Shown here piece by piece: positions 27,796 to 37,298 of a stretch of DNA of 64,000 bases (position 1 is the first letter of the stretch; every line of letters begins with the position of its first letter). The notes beneath the pieces were generated by a model. That model did no database searches. It worked only from the letters and a program-made list of their open reading frames with translations, and was not told the origin of the DNA. The DNA is from Planktothrix sp. FACHB-1365. Lineage in GTDB: Bacteria > Cyanobacteriota > Cyanobacteriia > Cyanobacteriales > Microcoleaceae. Location: positions 204,392 through 268,391 of the forward strand of contig NZ_JACJSC010000005.1 in assembly GCF_014697575.1 (NCBI RefSeq). The letters run 5' to 3'. Made by a program: the position numbers and the translations under genes.

Positions 27796-28019
27796 AGTTA
27801 TCAGTGATCAGTCATCAGTTATCAGTGTAGAGACCCGCAATGGCGCATCTGTTATAGTAGTCAGTTTAAGAGTTAAGCGTTAAAACTTCATCAACTATCT
27901 ACTGATGGACTACCGATTAACAAGTAGCTATTGACTACTAACTCTTGATAACTGATAACTGATGACTGATAACTGATGACTGATGACTGATAACTGATAA
28001 CTGATAACTGATGACTGAT
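27796..28019. repeat. Short tandem repeats of ACTGATAACTG type between fabI and hisB
   Basis: CAGTTATCAGT-type units (27796-27826) and the inverted form ACTGATAACTG/ACTGATGACTG (27946-28019) flank about 120 bp. The right block has about eight imperfect copies of a 7-bp core. Between the blocks lies a partial copy (27826-27855) of a GTAGAGAC palindrome seen also at 39801 and 56378. The hisB ATG lies within the last repeat copies. Confidence 0.8.
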
Positions 28020-28658
28020 AATACTGATCGCCCTTCTATTAATAGTTCTAATTCTAATTTAGAGATTCTCCCTCGGATGGCAACGGTACATCGAAAAACG
28101 GGAGAAACGGATGTTAATGTTACTGTTAATTTAGATGGAACTGGAGTCTGTAATGTGTCTACAGGGGTTCCATTTTTAGATCATATGTTACATCAAATTT
28201 CGTCTCATGGGTTAATTGATTTAGAGATTCAAGCGACTGGAGATATTGAAATTGATGATCATCATACGAATGAAGATGTTGGGATAACATTAGGTTTAGC
28301 GTTAGCGAAAGCATTAGGCGATCGCAAAGGAATTGTCCGGTTTGGTCATTTTATCGCCCCTTTAGATGAAGCCTTAGTTCAAGTTGCTTTAGATTTTTCC
28401 GGTCGTCCTCATCTAAGTTATAGTTTAGAAATTCCCACGCAACGAGTCGGAACTTATGATACTCAATTAGTAAGAGAATTTTTTGTAGCCATTGTTAATA
28501 ATAGTCAAATGACCTTACATTTACGTCAATTAGACGGAATTAATTCCCATCATATTATTGAAGCTGGCTTTAAAGCCTTTGCTAGAGCGTTAAGAATGGC
28601 GGTTGAAATTGATCCCCGTCGTGCGAATACCATTCCTAGTTCTAAAGGCGTTTTGTAA
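28011..28658 (+). CDS. hisB: Imidazoleglycerol-phosphate dehydratase HisB
   Basis: This enzyme catalyses the sixth step of histidine synthesis. The manganese-binding repeats HHTNEDVG and SHHIIEA and the conserved [14 protein letters not shown] are all present, and the product ends SSKGVL as usual. The frame starts at ATG 28011 inside the repeat block, adding 22 variable residues before [12 protein letters not shown]. The ATG at 28077 also gives a full catalytic domain. Other cyanobacterial HisB proteins carry variable N-termini, so either is possible. Confidence 0.95.
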   Translation: MTDNTDRPSINSSNSNLEILPRMATVHRKTGETDVNVTVNLDGTGVCNVSTGVPFLDHMLHQISSHGLIDLEIQATGDIEIDDHHTNEDVGITLGLALAKALGDRKGIVRFGHFIAPLDEALVQVALDFSGRPHLSYSLEIPTQRVGTYDTQLVREFFVAIVNNSQMTLHLRQLDGINSHHIIEAGFKAFARALRMAVEIDPRRANTIPSSKGVL

Positions 28659-28730
28659 TTTTGCGGGCTGTTGGGGGTTGAGAAATTATGCTACGGTTAG
28701 ACTATCCTGATTATTGTTTTGATTGAAGTT

Positions 28731-29450
28731 ATGGTTTCTCAACCTGCAACTCTCAACCCAACAGAAATTATCTATCCCGAAAGTGATGGAAAGCCAATGG
28801 CAAATAACACAGAACAATTTAACTGGATTGTTGCAATTGAACAGAATTTAGAATGGTTATTTGCTGATAATTCTAATGTATTTGTGGCGGGAGATTTATT
28901 CTGGTATCCGGTGGAAGGAAAACCGCATATTGTGAATGCACCGGATGTTTTAGTGGTATTGGGAAGACCCAAAGGAAAACGAGGTTCCTATCTACAATGG
29001 AAGGAAGACGGAATTTCCCCGCAAGTGGTTTTTGAAATTTTGTCTCCAGGTAATACCAAGTCAGAAATGGAACGAAAATTAGTGTTTTATGAACGCTACG
29101 GCGTTGAGGAATATTATATTTATAATCCTGACAATTATCAATTCCAAGCTTGGTGGCGAGGGGATGGGGGCTTAGATCTAGTAGAAATTGCTGAAAATTT
29201 GGTCAGTCCCCGTTTACAAATTCGTTTTGAACCCTCAGAAACCGAGTTAAAAATCTATCGTCCTGATGGGGTTAAATTTCTATCTTATGTGGAAATTAAT
29301 CAACAGTTAGAAGTTGAACGCCAACGGGCGGAAACTGAACGCCAACGGGCGGAACAAACGGAAACCTTATTAAGGGAAGAACAACAACGAAATCAACGGT
29401 TAGCAGAACGTTTACGACAGATGGGAATTAACCCCGATGAATTAGATTAA
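28731..29450 (+). CDS. Uma2-family (DUF820) putative restriction endonuclease-fold protein
   Basis: A 239-residue protein with a PD-(D/E)xK-like core: APDVLVVLG, VFEILSPGNT and ERYGVEEYYIYNPDN, the typical Uma2 pattern. The tail (EVERQRAETERQRAEQTETL) is a charged coiled coil with a repeated NERQRAE unit. Uma2 genes are abundant and variable in cyanobacteria, often mobile, and their role is unknown. The ATG at 28731 is preferred to the TTG 12 bp earlier. Confidence 0.85.
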   Translation: MVSQPATLNPTEIIYPESDGKPMANNTEQFNWIVAIEQNLEWLFADNSNVFVAGDLFWYPVEGKPHIVNAPDVLVVLGRPKGKRGSYLQWKEDGISPQVVFEILSPGNTKSEMERKLVFYERYGVEEYYIYNPDNYQFQAWWRGDGGLDLVEIAENLVSPRLQIRFEPSETELKIYRPDGVKFLSYVEINQQLEVERQRAETERQRAEQTETLLREEQQRNQRLAERLRQMGINPDELD

Positions 29451-29455
29451 CGTAA

Positions 29456-30226
29456 TTAAGGGTTAAAACTGGCTAAGATTAAGGTGAGATCGTCATCGGT
29501 TCGTCCGGTTACACGAGGCGATCGCAAAAACCCCATTAATTGTTCTTTTGCATCGGTTTCATCGGTGATAGTTTCTACAAATTTAAACAAAGGAGAAAAG
29601 AAGGGATGATGGGGTTTTCCTTCGGGCATTTTTAACGCTAACATTTGTAACCCATCGGAAAAAGCAGCTAAATATTTAGGTTGTCCTAACCAGAGGTTAA
29701 ATTGGGCATTTTCAACGGCATTAGGAGAAATTAAAAATACCGTTTCATTCAAATATTCTCCACTGGTTGGTATCGTTAATTCCAGAATAGTTCCCTTGTT
29801 ATCTTCCACAACAATAGCCCCATCTCCTACTTGAGCAACGGCGACTAATTTCGGTGTTGCTATACCTATAATTAAAGTAGTAGCTAACTCTCTAACTTCG
29901 ATTTCTTGGCTAAGAGATTCGGCTTCTAGCGCAGTTTTAGCAACAGTTAAGGCATTTTTTAAATAATCTTGCCAAGGGATATCCTTAGTATTATTATCCC
30001 CAGAATTAATCTGTTTTTCTAGGGTTTCTAATGCTGTTTTTACAGCAATATTTGCCCCCAAATCTGCTAATTTTGCCGAACCCGCCCCATCTGCAACCGC
30101 CAGAATTATCAAATCTGGAGATAACTGTTTAAAACCATGAGCATCTTGACAAGGGAGATCCTGTTTTTCATGACTGGTTCCTGTCACTGATGCCGATATA
30201 ATTTGCCAATTACAAACCTGATTCAT
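29456..30226 (-). CDS. PP2C-type protein phosphatase
   Basis: A 256-residue serine/threonine phosphatase of the PP2C fold. Metal-binding signatures are seen in LAVADGAGSAKLADLG and VGDGAIVVED, with the C-terminal TDDDLTLILASF. It follows a VWA-domain gene by 41 bp on the same strand. PP2C and VWA (TerY-like) genes often occur with a protein kinase as a three-gene module. The kinase is not seen here. Presumably it dephosphorylates Ser/Thr on a partner, unknown. Confidence 0.85.
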   Translation of the reverse strand: MNQVCNWQIISASVTGTSHEKQDLPCQDAHGFKQLSPDLIILAVADGAGSAKLADLGANIAVKTALETLEKQINSGDNNTKDIPWQDYLKNALTVAKTALEAESLSQEIEVRELATTLIIGIATPKLVAVAQVGDGAIVVEDNKGTILELTIPTSGEYLNETVFLISPNAVENAQFNLWLGQPKYLAAFSDGLQMLALKMPEGKPHHPFFSPLFKFVETITDETDAKEQLMGFLRSPRVTGRTDDDLTLILASFNP

Positions 30227-30267
30227 TATTAATGATTAACTTGTTTAAACACTCACATTTTCTATTA

Positions 30268-30930
30268 TTAAACTGTTCCCCATCCCGGTGGTGGTAAAGC
30301 CACCTGTTCATCCACTTTGGAATGAGAAACTGTTTGCATACTTGTTGATAACCAAATAAACATTTCTCGAAAGTCTAACCCCTTCAATTTTAACGGAGTT
30401 CTCTGAACAATTTGAGCCAACCGATCTAAATTTGCCCCTTCTACGCCAACGGCAAAAAATGCCACCTGTTTTTTCAATTCTTCCTCTTGAATGCGTCTAG
30501 TCGCTTGTTCTGTCACCCGGTCAGTTTCTCCTTGAGGTTCACCATCCGTAATCATAAACACCCAAGGACGATAATAGGTAATCCCATTATTGCGATATTC
30601 TGATTTTCTAGCTGCAATTAAATCTAAGGCTTGACTAATAGCAGTGCCCATAAAGGTTTGACCTTGGGCGGTTAAGACCGGAGGTTCAAACTGATCGGCG
30701 GTCACGAAATCCTGTACAATCTTAACTTGATTATCAAAGGAAATAATTGCCACTTCCACTCGTTTTTTAGCGAGTTCATCCCGAATTAAATCATTTCTAA
30801 AGGTCATCAGTCCATCGTTTAAGGCGTCAATGGGAACCCCTTGCATCGATGCGGAGGTATCCAACAACAGCACACAAGGACACCGAGGTTCAGGATTTTC
30901 TGCAAATTCAACGGCTTCTTCTAGTCTCAT
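30268..30930 (-). CDS. VWA-domain protein (TerY-like)
   Basis: A 220-residue von Willebrand factor A domain protein. The metal-ion-dependent adhesion site is intact: LLLDTSASMQG (DxSxS), the Thr of QTFMGTAIS and the Asp of MITDGEPQ. The length and N-terminal position of the motif match TerY-like proteins, cytoplasmic partners of phosphatases and kinases in stress-related operons. It is upstream of the PP2C gene in the same operon. Confidence 0.85.
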   Translation of the reverse strand: MRLEEAVEFAENPEPRCPCVLLLDTSASMQGVPIDALNDGLMTFRNDLIRDELAKKRVEVAIISFDNQVKIVQDFVTADQFEPPVLTAQGQTFMGTAISQALDLIAARKSEYRNNGITYYRPWVFMITDGEPQGETDRVTEQATRRIQEEELKKQVAFFAVGVEGANLDRLAQIVQRTPLKLKGLDFREMFIWLSTSMQTVSHSKVDEQVALPPPGWGTV

Positions 30931-31018
30931 GATTGTGATCTACTCAAGTTCTAATTACTAGGATACTATCTCTTGTTCCTTTATTGATAGTTTCAATAGC
31001 TAGAAATCTAGCCAAGAT

Positions 31019-33019
31019 TTATTTCCAATCTTCCCAAGATTGATTAAAAATTGACATTCCGGGAAATAAAATCGGATTATTATTGCTTTCTAATAATCGT
31101 TGTAACTCCTCTAATAAAGGTTCCCGATAAGGTAAATTATCCACTAATTCATAGGGAAAAACCTGTTTTTCCAAGCTAAATGCTGCGGTTGTTCCCGCCG
31201 CCGCACCAACAGACCATTCAAAGGAATGAACCCGATAAGCCGCCGCCGCAATATGACTGGTGGCGATACTTTTTCCCGCTACTAATAGATTATCAATTTT
31301 TTGAGGAATCATGGCTCTTAACGGAATTTGAAACGGATAAGCTTGTCCTTGTCCTCGACGTTCTCCTTCCCGTTCTGTATTCCCTGGAATTTCCGGTGGA
31401 CTTTGGGTTAAACAGGGATGAAAATCAATCGCATAATGACCAATTCCAACGGTATCCGCATAAATTGTAGCCCTAGAACGGGGTTGAATATCAGCAATTG
31501 TTTCTTGTCCTGAAAGTACAGGTAAACTATCTAAACCGCCTAAGTTTAACCATAGCAAACGATATTCTTCTGGGGTTAAATTATCACTATACCAATCTTG
31601 ACGAAAGTTATTTCGAGAAATATCAATTTCTGACACCATAAATCCATTTTTATAACCGTAGGAAGGACGACCAATAATTCGTCTTCCTTCTCGCATATAG
31701 GGATATTTTGATAAGCCATGAACGGTTCCCATTGGGGAATTTAAACCGGATAAATATCGATAATTAGGATGTTTTTCTTTAACACCTGCACCCAGTTGGG
31801 AGTCTGTAGTTCCTTCAACTAACCAATAGAAAAACCCTAAAGCATTTTCTTCACCTTTGCGTAAGGTTTCTGTTCTTAACCCCCCCTTCCATCCTCCGGG
31901 TTCGAGTTGACCTGTTGCTTCTAATTGGGCTGGTGTTAAGATTAAATTATCCGTCGATGTTCCCGGTCGATAATCATTGCCCCATGTCCAATTTTGCATG
32001 GAAATATCCCCTGGATAAATCGGCCATTCACGGGGATTCGTAGAGCGTTTTTTATTCGGTTTCATGCTATGAATTCGCCGATAGGTATAGACTAAATTAA
32101 AATTAGCTAATCGGGGCAATTCATAACTATAATAAGGAGCATATTGTTCATAGAATGACGGTTTTTCATGGGTTTGGGGGTCGGCGGTTGCTTCCATTGC
32201 AAAGGTATAGGTAAACCCTTGAGTACAATAGGGATCTGCGGTTAAACTTGATGCAGTGGGTTCTTGAGGAGAACGGGGATCAATTCCGAGTTGATGAGGA
32301 ATATTCGTTAAACCAATAATTTCCCCGGTTTCTGTCGCTTCAATAATATACCAATCTGCTCCTTGATCAGCTTTTATTTTAGGGATAAATCGAATAATAG
32401 TTTTATTAAAGCGTTGAGAATTGTTATAATTATAAGCATCATCAATTATTTGAGATAAGGGTTCTGTATTTAAGGGCGGTGTTCCGGGTAAAGGTTGATG
32501 TTGAATAGCGATCGCTTCAGTAATTTGATTATCAGTAATAGTCATATCTTTAATGACTGTGGAAGGAAACCAATGTAATCTTCCTTTTCCTTTTTTTTCA
32601 GCTTTTTTCAACATTTTTAATAATATTTCATTCCCCGCTTCCGGCATAAAACAGGCTTCACTGACCCAACAAGCGCCAGGGTTCAATATTCCATATTTAT
32701 TTTTAATTCCTTCTCGTAATTCTAAATACCCTCTAGGATATAATAAAAGAGATCGTTGGGTCGGTCGTTCATCTAATGCAGAGGTTCCTTGGGCGGAAAT
32801 TTGACCCCCTACCCAGTCGGTAATTTCCGTTAAACAAACGGTTTTTCCATTGAGTAATCCTTCATAAGCAGCCGCACTTCCTGCTAATCCTCCCCCAACG
32901 ATTAACAAATCACATTCTACTTTTTGATCAATTCGAGGAGGAGTTGTTAAAGCGAGGGATAAACTTGGATAAAATGAAATTAAACTGATGATTAAACTGA
33001 TGATTGATTTGGGAGACAT
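31019..33019 (-). CDS. FAD-dependent oxidoreductase, exported
   Basis: A 666-residue flavoprotein with an N-terminal signal peptide (SIISLIISLISFYPSLSLAL) and a dinucleotide-binding motif LLIVGGGLAGSAAAYEGLLNG. The ending region NLLVAGKSIATSHIAAAAYR is the conserved C-terminal FAD-binding segment of this FAD-dependent oxidoreductase group (PF12831-like). The substrate is unknown. Probable location is the periplasm. It runs in the same direction as the VWA/PP2C genes but has an 88-bp gap to them. Confidence 0.85.
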   Translation of the reverse strand: MSPKSIISLIISLISFYPSLSLALTTPPRIDQKVECDLLIVGGGLAGSAAAYEGLLNGKTVCLTEITDWVGGQISAQGTSALDERPTQRSLLLYPRGYLELREGIKNKYGILNPGACWVSEACFMPEAGNEILLKMLKKAEKKGKGRLHWFPSTVIKDMTITDNQITEAIAIQHQPLPGTPPLNTEPLSQIIDDAYNYNNSQRFNKTIIRFIPKIKADQGADWYIIEATETGEIIGLTNIPHQLGIDPRSPQEPTASSLTADPYCTQGFTYTFAMEATADPQTHEKPSFYEQYAPYYSYELPRLANFNLVYTYRRIHSMKPNKKRSTNPREWPIYPGDISMQNWTWGNDYRPGTSTDNLILTPAQLEATGQLEPGGWKGGLRTETLRKGEENALGFFYWLVEGTTDSQLGAGVKEKHPNYRYLSGLNSPMGTVHGLSKYPYMREGRRIIGRPSYGYKNGFMVSEIDISRNNFRQDWYSDNLTPEEYRLLWLNLGGLDSLPVLSGQETIADIQPRSRATIYADTVGIGHYAIDFHPCLTQSPPEIPGNTEREGERRGQGQAYPFQIPLRAMIPQKIDNLLVAGKSIATSHIAAAAYRVHSFEWSVGAAAGTTAAFSLEKQVFPYELVDNLPYREPLLEELQRLLESNNNPILFPGMSIFNQSWEDWK

Positions 33020-33278
33020 AAGCGTTATGTTTGATCTATTTTTTATAGATATTCAATAAATTTTAAGATCCTCAGCATTAAATGAACTAGGTTTTTAGAG
33101 CTTGATTTCAAAAATCATAAACTTTGATAGAGACCGGGTGCGTCTAACCTTGAGAAGATAAAATTTTTATTTTTAACAGAATTGCAAGTCAGATCGATAC
33201 AATAGAAAATAGCACTCTGAACTGGGCTAAAATCCCCGTGTATTTTCCGCGTTAAATGCTCTGTTCCTCACCCTAATT

Positions 33279-33869
33279 ATGATTGAACTCCTTGCGGTGC
33301 TATCGGCATCGGCGGCGGCAGGATTAAGAATAGCTTTACCCTTGCTGGTCATTGGCTTACTGCAAAATGATTTATGGTCGCGTGTACCCTTTCTGTCTCG
33401 ATTTTCACCACAGGTTGTTATCGGGGTGCTCGTCAGTTGGTCATTATTTGAAATTTTTGCATCTAAAAAACTCCTGGGACAGCGTATTTTACAAATAATA
33501 CAATTACTATTTAGCCCCTTTGTTGGTGCTATCATGGGTTTAGCGATCGCAGAAGTCACTCATGTTGAACCTCGCTTATTTTGGATTATTGCCATTGTTA
33601 GCGGTTTACTCGCTCTGGTTTTACAATTAGTGCAAACTGGATTATTTTATCGCTTGCGAGGTTTACCCGTCTGGGTGATTTTAGGGCAAGATATTCTTTG
33701 TGTTTTCCTGGTGATTTTTGCCTTTGATGCGCCTCAACAGGGAGGGTTAATTGCCTTATTATTATTGTGGCTTGCCATTCGGATTTCTAAAGAATGGTAT
33801 CGCTGGTATAAAAAACAAGGTCAACTCGGAGAACGTAACCCCCGACGTTATAAACGGGAACCGGATTAA
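33279..33869 (+). CDS. DUF4126 family membrane protein
   Basis: A 196-residue membrane protein with about five hydrophobic segments. The opening MIELLAVLSASAAAGLRIAL and the following PLLVIGLLQ are typical of DUF4126, a cyanobacterial group of unknown function. The tail KKQGQLGERNPRRYKREP is basic and soluble. It is divergent from the FAD oxidoreductase gene. Confidence 0.8.
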   Translation: MIELLAVLSASAAAGLRIALPLLVIGLLQNDLWSRVPFLSRFSPQVVIGVLVSWSLFEIFASKKLLGQRILQIIQLLFSPFVGAIMGLAIAEVTHVEPRLFWIIAIVSGLLALVLQLVQTGLFYRLRGLPVWVILGQDILCVFLVIFAFDAPQQGGLIALLLLWLAIRISKEWYRWYKKQGQLGERNPRRYKREPD

Positions 33870-33879
33870 TAGGAATATT

Positions 33880-33900
33880 GAACAGGCAAGATGCCTGTTC
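33880..33900. terminator. Hairpin between convergent genes
   Basis: GAACAGGC and GCCTGTTC arms flank a 5-nt loop, lying between the ends of the DUF4126 and hemH genes. There is no long T tail. It may be a dispersed palindrome rather than a real terminator. Confidence 0.5.
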
Positions 33901-33908
33901 CACATCCG

Positions 33909-35072
33909 CTATAACAACCCAACGAAATGTAGAGGGCCTTGTCCGGTAATGATTTCTAATAAAATTGCCATCATTCCTAACATGGCTAACCGACCATTCC
34001 AGACTTCAGCCGTTGTTGTCAGTCCCCATTCCCAACGTTCTTGAGGATACAGCTTGGTTTGTTTACCGGGATGGACTACATCAGAGAACTTAATATTAGG
34101 AGCATCTAAGGCTTCTATTACCATTTCTGCTAAATCATTAATAAATACAGGATGGGTATTTAAGGCAGGAACTCGATGGAATTTTTCAATACCAGATTCT
34201 TCCGCCAGTTCCCGATATTCCATATCAATTTCTTCTAAAGTTTCGATATGTTCAGAGACAAAACTAATGGGAACTACCACTAATTCTTTAACCCCTTGTT
34301 CTGCTAATTCAGGAATCGCTTCTTCGGTATAAGGTTTCAACCATTCCACCGGGCCAACGCGACTTTGATAAGCTAAAACATGGGGGTTAGGACGATTTAA
34401 CGTCTGCATAATTGCCGCCGTACACCCTTCAATTTCATCTCGGTAGGGGTCTCCGGCTTCTTCGACATAACTCACCGGAACACCATGAGCACTAAAGAAA
34501 ATGGGAACTTGTTCCGGGTGTTCACAATGTTCTATTTCTTGATGAATTAATTCCGCCATTGCTTGTAAATAACCGGGGCGATTATACCAAGAGGGAATCA
34601 CGGTATAATCAATTTTTTGTAAACTGGGATCTTGTTGCCAAAGTTTTTCTAAAACTCGAAAACTGGAACCACTGGTACTAATTGAGAATTGCGGATATAA
34701 AGGTAAAATAACTAATTGTTCGATTTGATCACGTTTAATTTTAGCTACTGCTTCTTCAGTAAAGGGGTTCCAATAGCGCATCCCCACATACACCCGCATA
34801 TCCTGGCCTTTGTCTTGTAAAGAGGCTTGTAAAGCCAGAGCCTGCTCTTCGGTAATCCGTCGCAGGGGAGAACCGCCCCCAATGGCTTTATAATTTTCTT
34901 GGGATTTCTTATAGCGTAGCGTCGAAATCATCCAAGCCAAAGGTTTCTGCATCCAAGCAAAGGGCAAACGGATAATTTCTGGGTCTGAAAATAGATTATA
35001 CAAAAAGGGGCGAACATCTTGCAGTTGCTCTGGCCCGCCCAGATTTAGCAGTAAGACTCCGACTCGTCCCAT
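33909..35072 (-). CDS. hemH: Ferrochelatase with C-terminal chlorophyll a/b-binding-like helix
   Basis: This enzyme inserts iron into protoporphyrin IX to make haem. The 387 residues begin [20 protein letters not shown] and carry the metal-binding His in [19 protein letters not shown] and the Glu of [15 protein letters not shown]. The C-terminal 35 residues ([20 protein letters not shown]) hold a high-light-inducible/CAB-like helix with the ENxNGRxAMxG-like pattern (here [11 protein letters not shown]). This fusion is typical of cyanobacteria and chloroplasts and links haem supply to chlorophyll proteins. Confidence 0.95.
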   Translation of the reverse strand: MGRVGVLLLNLGGPEQLQDVRPFLYNLFSDPEIIRLPFAWMQKPLAWMISTLRYKKSQENYKAIGGGSPLRRITEEQALALQASLQDKGQDMRVYVGMRYWNPFTEEAVAKIKRDQIEQLVILPLYPQFSISTSGSSFRVLEKLWQQDPSLQKIDYTVIPSWYNRPGYLQAMAELIHQEIEHCEHPEQVPIFFSAHGVPVSYVEEAGDPYRDEIEGCTAAIMQTLNRPNPHVLAYQSRVGPVEWLKPYTEEAIPELAEQGVKELVVVPISFVSEHIETLEEIDMEYRELAEESGIEKFHRVPALNTHPVFINDLAEMVIEALDAPNIKFSDVVHPGKQTKLYPQERWEWGLTTTAEVWNGRLAMLGMMAILLEIITGQGPLHFVGLL

Positions 35073-35169
35073 AGCGGATACTTCCTATCCTAAGATTTGT
35101 TAACTATTTTAATAATATATTGTCCTTGTGGGTTAGTCGATCTTTTCGTTCATAAAAAATTTTCTCATT

Positions 35170-35796
35170 ATGGCAACCATCCTCAGAAGCTTAAGTTACC
35201 GTTATCAATGGCTCTATGATACAATTTCCCGACTCGCCGCCTTGAGTGTTGGGGGTGAGAGTCGGTTTCGGGAATTACCGTTAAAAGGATTAACCCTAAA
35301 CCCGGAAACAAAAGTTTTGGACTTATGTTGTGGGAATGGACAAGCAACGGGGGTATTAGTTGAATATTCCCAAAATGTTACGGGGTTAGATGCGTCTCCC
35401 CTTTCCCTCAAACGCGCTAAAAATAATGTTCCTCAAGCGCAATATGTAGAAGCGTTTGCAGAAAATATGCCGTTTGCAGATAACAGGTTTGATGTCGTTC
35501 ACACCAGCGCCGCGTTACATGAGATGAACCCTGAACAATTGCAACAAATTCTCAATGAAGTTTATCGCGTTCTCAAACCGGGGGGGACTTTTACCCTCGT
35601 TGACTTCCATCCTCCGACAAATCCCCTGTTCTGGCCGGGGGTAGCGTTATTTCTCTGGTTATTTGAAACGGAAACGGCTTGGCAACTGTTAAAAACAGAT
35701 GTACCTCAATTAATATCACAAATTGGCTTTACTGTCAATCCCCCTCAACTTTATGCGGGAGGAAGTTTACAAGTAATTCAGGGTGTTAAACCTTGA
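35170..35796 (+). CDS. Class I SAM-dependent methyltransferase
   Basis: A 208-residue protein of the UbiE/COQ5-like class. Motif I is KVLDLCCGNGQATGVLVEYS, motif II LDASPLSLKRAK, and post-II VLKPGGTFTLVDFHPP. It is divergent from hemH with about 100 bp between. Substrate unknown. The link to haem/chlorophyll metabolism is not proven. Confidence 0.8.
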   Translation: MATILRSLSYRYQWLYDTISRLAALSVGGESRFRELPLKGLTLNPETKVLDLCCGNGQATGVLVEYSQNVTGLDASPLSLKRAKNNVPQAQYVEAFAENMPFADNRFDVVHTSAALHEMNPEQLQQILNEVYRVLKPGGTFTLVDFHPPTNPLFWPGVALFLWLFETETAWQLLKTDVPQLISQIGFTVNPPQLYAGGSLQVIQGVKP

Positions 35797-35845
35797 GCCT
35801 TTCTATCTGTTTTTGGAATAGAAAATATCGGTCTAGGTTCCCGAA

Positions 35846-36172
35846 TTAAGCTTTTTCTAAAGGTGCCATTGTTAACCCTTCTCGACTTAATTGTTGATGA
35901 TAGAGTTCAGCTTGTTCTTGGGGGCCGACCCATACCGTTGCTTGACCGTCATAATGAACTTGATTCGTTAATTCCCAAGCGAGATCACTGGTCATCCCCG
36001 GAATATATTTCATCAAACAATTAGCAACGTGCTGAAACGTATTAAAATCATCATTTAATACAATGACCTTATAATTCGGATAAAGTTGATTAACCGTTTG
36101 GCTGGCGCGAGTTGGTGCAACAGTAGGGGAACTGGTCATCCCTTGAATTGAAGCTAAAATCTTTTTACTCAT
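35846..36172 (-). CDS. clpS: ClpS-family protease adaptor
   Basis: A 108-residue protein that delivers substrates to the ClpAP/ClpCP protease. The signature YKVIVLNDDFNTFQHVANCL is the ClpS core with the N-degron pocket residues, followed by LTNQVHYDGQATVW and the closing EQAELYHQQLSREGLT. The start is uncertain: the frame extends 19 codons upstream, with ATG at 36187 also possible. The Met before SKKILAS (36172) matches the length of the family. The sequence is a paralogue rather than the main ClpS, judging by the core differences. Confidence 0.85.
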   Translation of the reverse strand: MSKKILASIQGMTSSPTVAPTRASQTVNQLYPNYKVIVLNDDFNTFQHVANCLMKYIPGMTSDLAWELTNQVHYDGQATVWVGPQEQAELYHQQLSREGLTMAPLEKA

Positions 36173-36229
36173 ATCAATCACCCTCATTTCAATCTCAATA
36201 CACATTAAAGAATAATTTTTTATCCTCAT

Positions 36230-36464
36230 TCACCCCAACCCGAATCCTGTCGGTTTTGGGTCGTGATGAAAGTTATTATACCTTAACCGGGGGATTGTCG
36301 TTGTCAATTTGATCAGCAGAAGATATTTTACCCGGATTCTTATTAAATTTAACCTGAATTTTGTAAACCCGTAGTAAGCCCTTCAGGGCTATAAAAACCG
36401 GATTTTTGCAATAGTTTATTTACCCATCAAAAGATAACTAGAGAAACCCCGTTTCTGTTTAGCG
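36230..36464. other. Intergenic DNA with a dispersed 21-bp palindrome
   Basis: No gene seen. The 21-bp palindrome is present at 36370-36390 on the minus strand (CGTAGTAAGCCCTTCAGGGCT). A GAAACCCC/GTTTCT hairpin fragment near 36443 is close to a Uma2 remnant. Confidence 0.5.
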
Positions 36465-36515
36465 ACTTTGGGTGATCTCCCTGAACTTACGCTTAACACT
36501 GTAATTACTTCGTAG
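36465..36515 (+). pseudogene. C-terminal remnant of a Uma2-family gene
   Basis: The frame reads TLGDLPELTLNTVITS then stop. It is nearly identical to the end of the Uma2 gene about 670 bp downstream (LGDLPELTVNAVMAMTQRQ). The stop codon is supplied by the dispersed palindrome at 36511. This is debris from a duplicated or shifted Uma2 gene. Confidence 0.75.
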
Positions 36516-36559
36516 TGAGTCCTTTAGGACTCTCAGAAAGCCCTGAAGGGCTTACTACG
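36511..36559. repeat. Paired dispersed palindromes in opposite orientation
   Basis: A worn copy CGTAGTGAGTCCTTTAGGACT (36511-36531) is followed by AGCCCTGAAGGGCTTACTACG (36539-36559) in inverted orientation. Together they form a larger dyad. The first copy supplies the stop of the Uma2 remnant. Confidence 0.7.
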
Positions 36560-36667
36560 TTTTAGTGGTCAACGGTTAAAAATCCTTAATCTACTTTGGG
36601 CGGTATGATCGTAGAGGATAGAAAAGTTTTGTCTAAGCCAGAAAGTGAAATTTTGGGAAGCGGCATT

Positions 36668-37210
36668 ATGAAGTCAGTCACAAAAATCTCACTCGCAGAG
36701 TTTCTTTCTCAACCCAATATTGAGGCTTCTCCCGCATGGGAATTAATTAATGACCAACCAAGTCAAAAACCAATGCCAACGCTGTTTCACTCACGCCTAC
36801 AACGCAATCTGGTTAATTATATTAATCAGCATACCAATCAGTTTGAGGCGGTGCAAGAATTACGTTGTCTAGTTCCTCCCTACTCACCTGTACCCGATAT
36901 TGCTATTATTAGTTGCGATCGCCTTGCTGATGAAGACAGGCCATTTAACGGGGCTCCAGATTGGTTAATTGAAATCCGTTCACCGGATCAAAATACCTTA
37001 GACTTACAAAAGAAGATTCTCCATTGTCTGAGTAACGGAACACAATTGGCTTGGTTAATTGATATCTCTCGTCAACAAGTTTGGGTGTGGTGGGGTGATG
37101 AGTTACCATTAGTTTGTTCAGGTGTAGACATTTTGCCAAGTTTGGGTGATCTCCCTGAACTGACGGTTAACGCTGTCATGGCGATGACTCAGCGACAGTA
37201 TTTCCCCTAA
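36668..37210 (+). CDS. Uma2-family (DUF820) protein
   Basis: A 180-residue Uma2-type protein: LAEFLSQPNIEASPAWELIN at the start, the PD-(D/E)xK-like core SPVPDIAII and PDWLIEIRSPDQ, and the closing LGDLPELTVNAVMAM. The start at ATG 36668 (MKSVTKISLAEFL) matches typical family N-termini. An in-frame ATG at 36605 would add 21 residues. The truncated copy upstream of it shares its 3' end. Confidence 0.8.
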   Translation: MKSVTKISLAEFLSQPNIEASPAWELINDQPSQKPMPTLFHSRLQRNLVNYINQHTNQFEAVQELRCLVPPYSPVPDIAIISCDRLADEDRPFNGAPDWLIEIRSPDQNTLDLQKKILHCLSNGTQLAWLIDISRQQVWVWWGDELPLVCSGVDILPSLGDLPELTVNAVMAMTQRQYFP

Positions 37211-37298
37211 ATCTATTCCTGATTAGACATTTTATAAGTTAAAATAAAATAGGAAAAAATGTTTTGATAAAATTAACACATCTTTGGAAAATCTAACT

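Noticed and set aside
36230..36604. hicA-like or other toxin gene near the orphan HicB and Uma2 genes
   Set aside because: No frame with HicA features was found near 36.2-38.2 kb.
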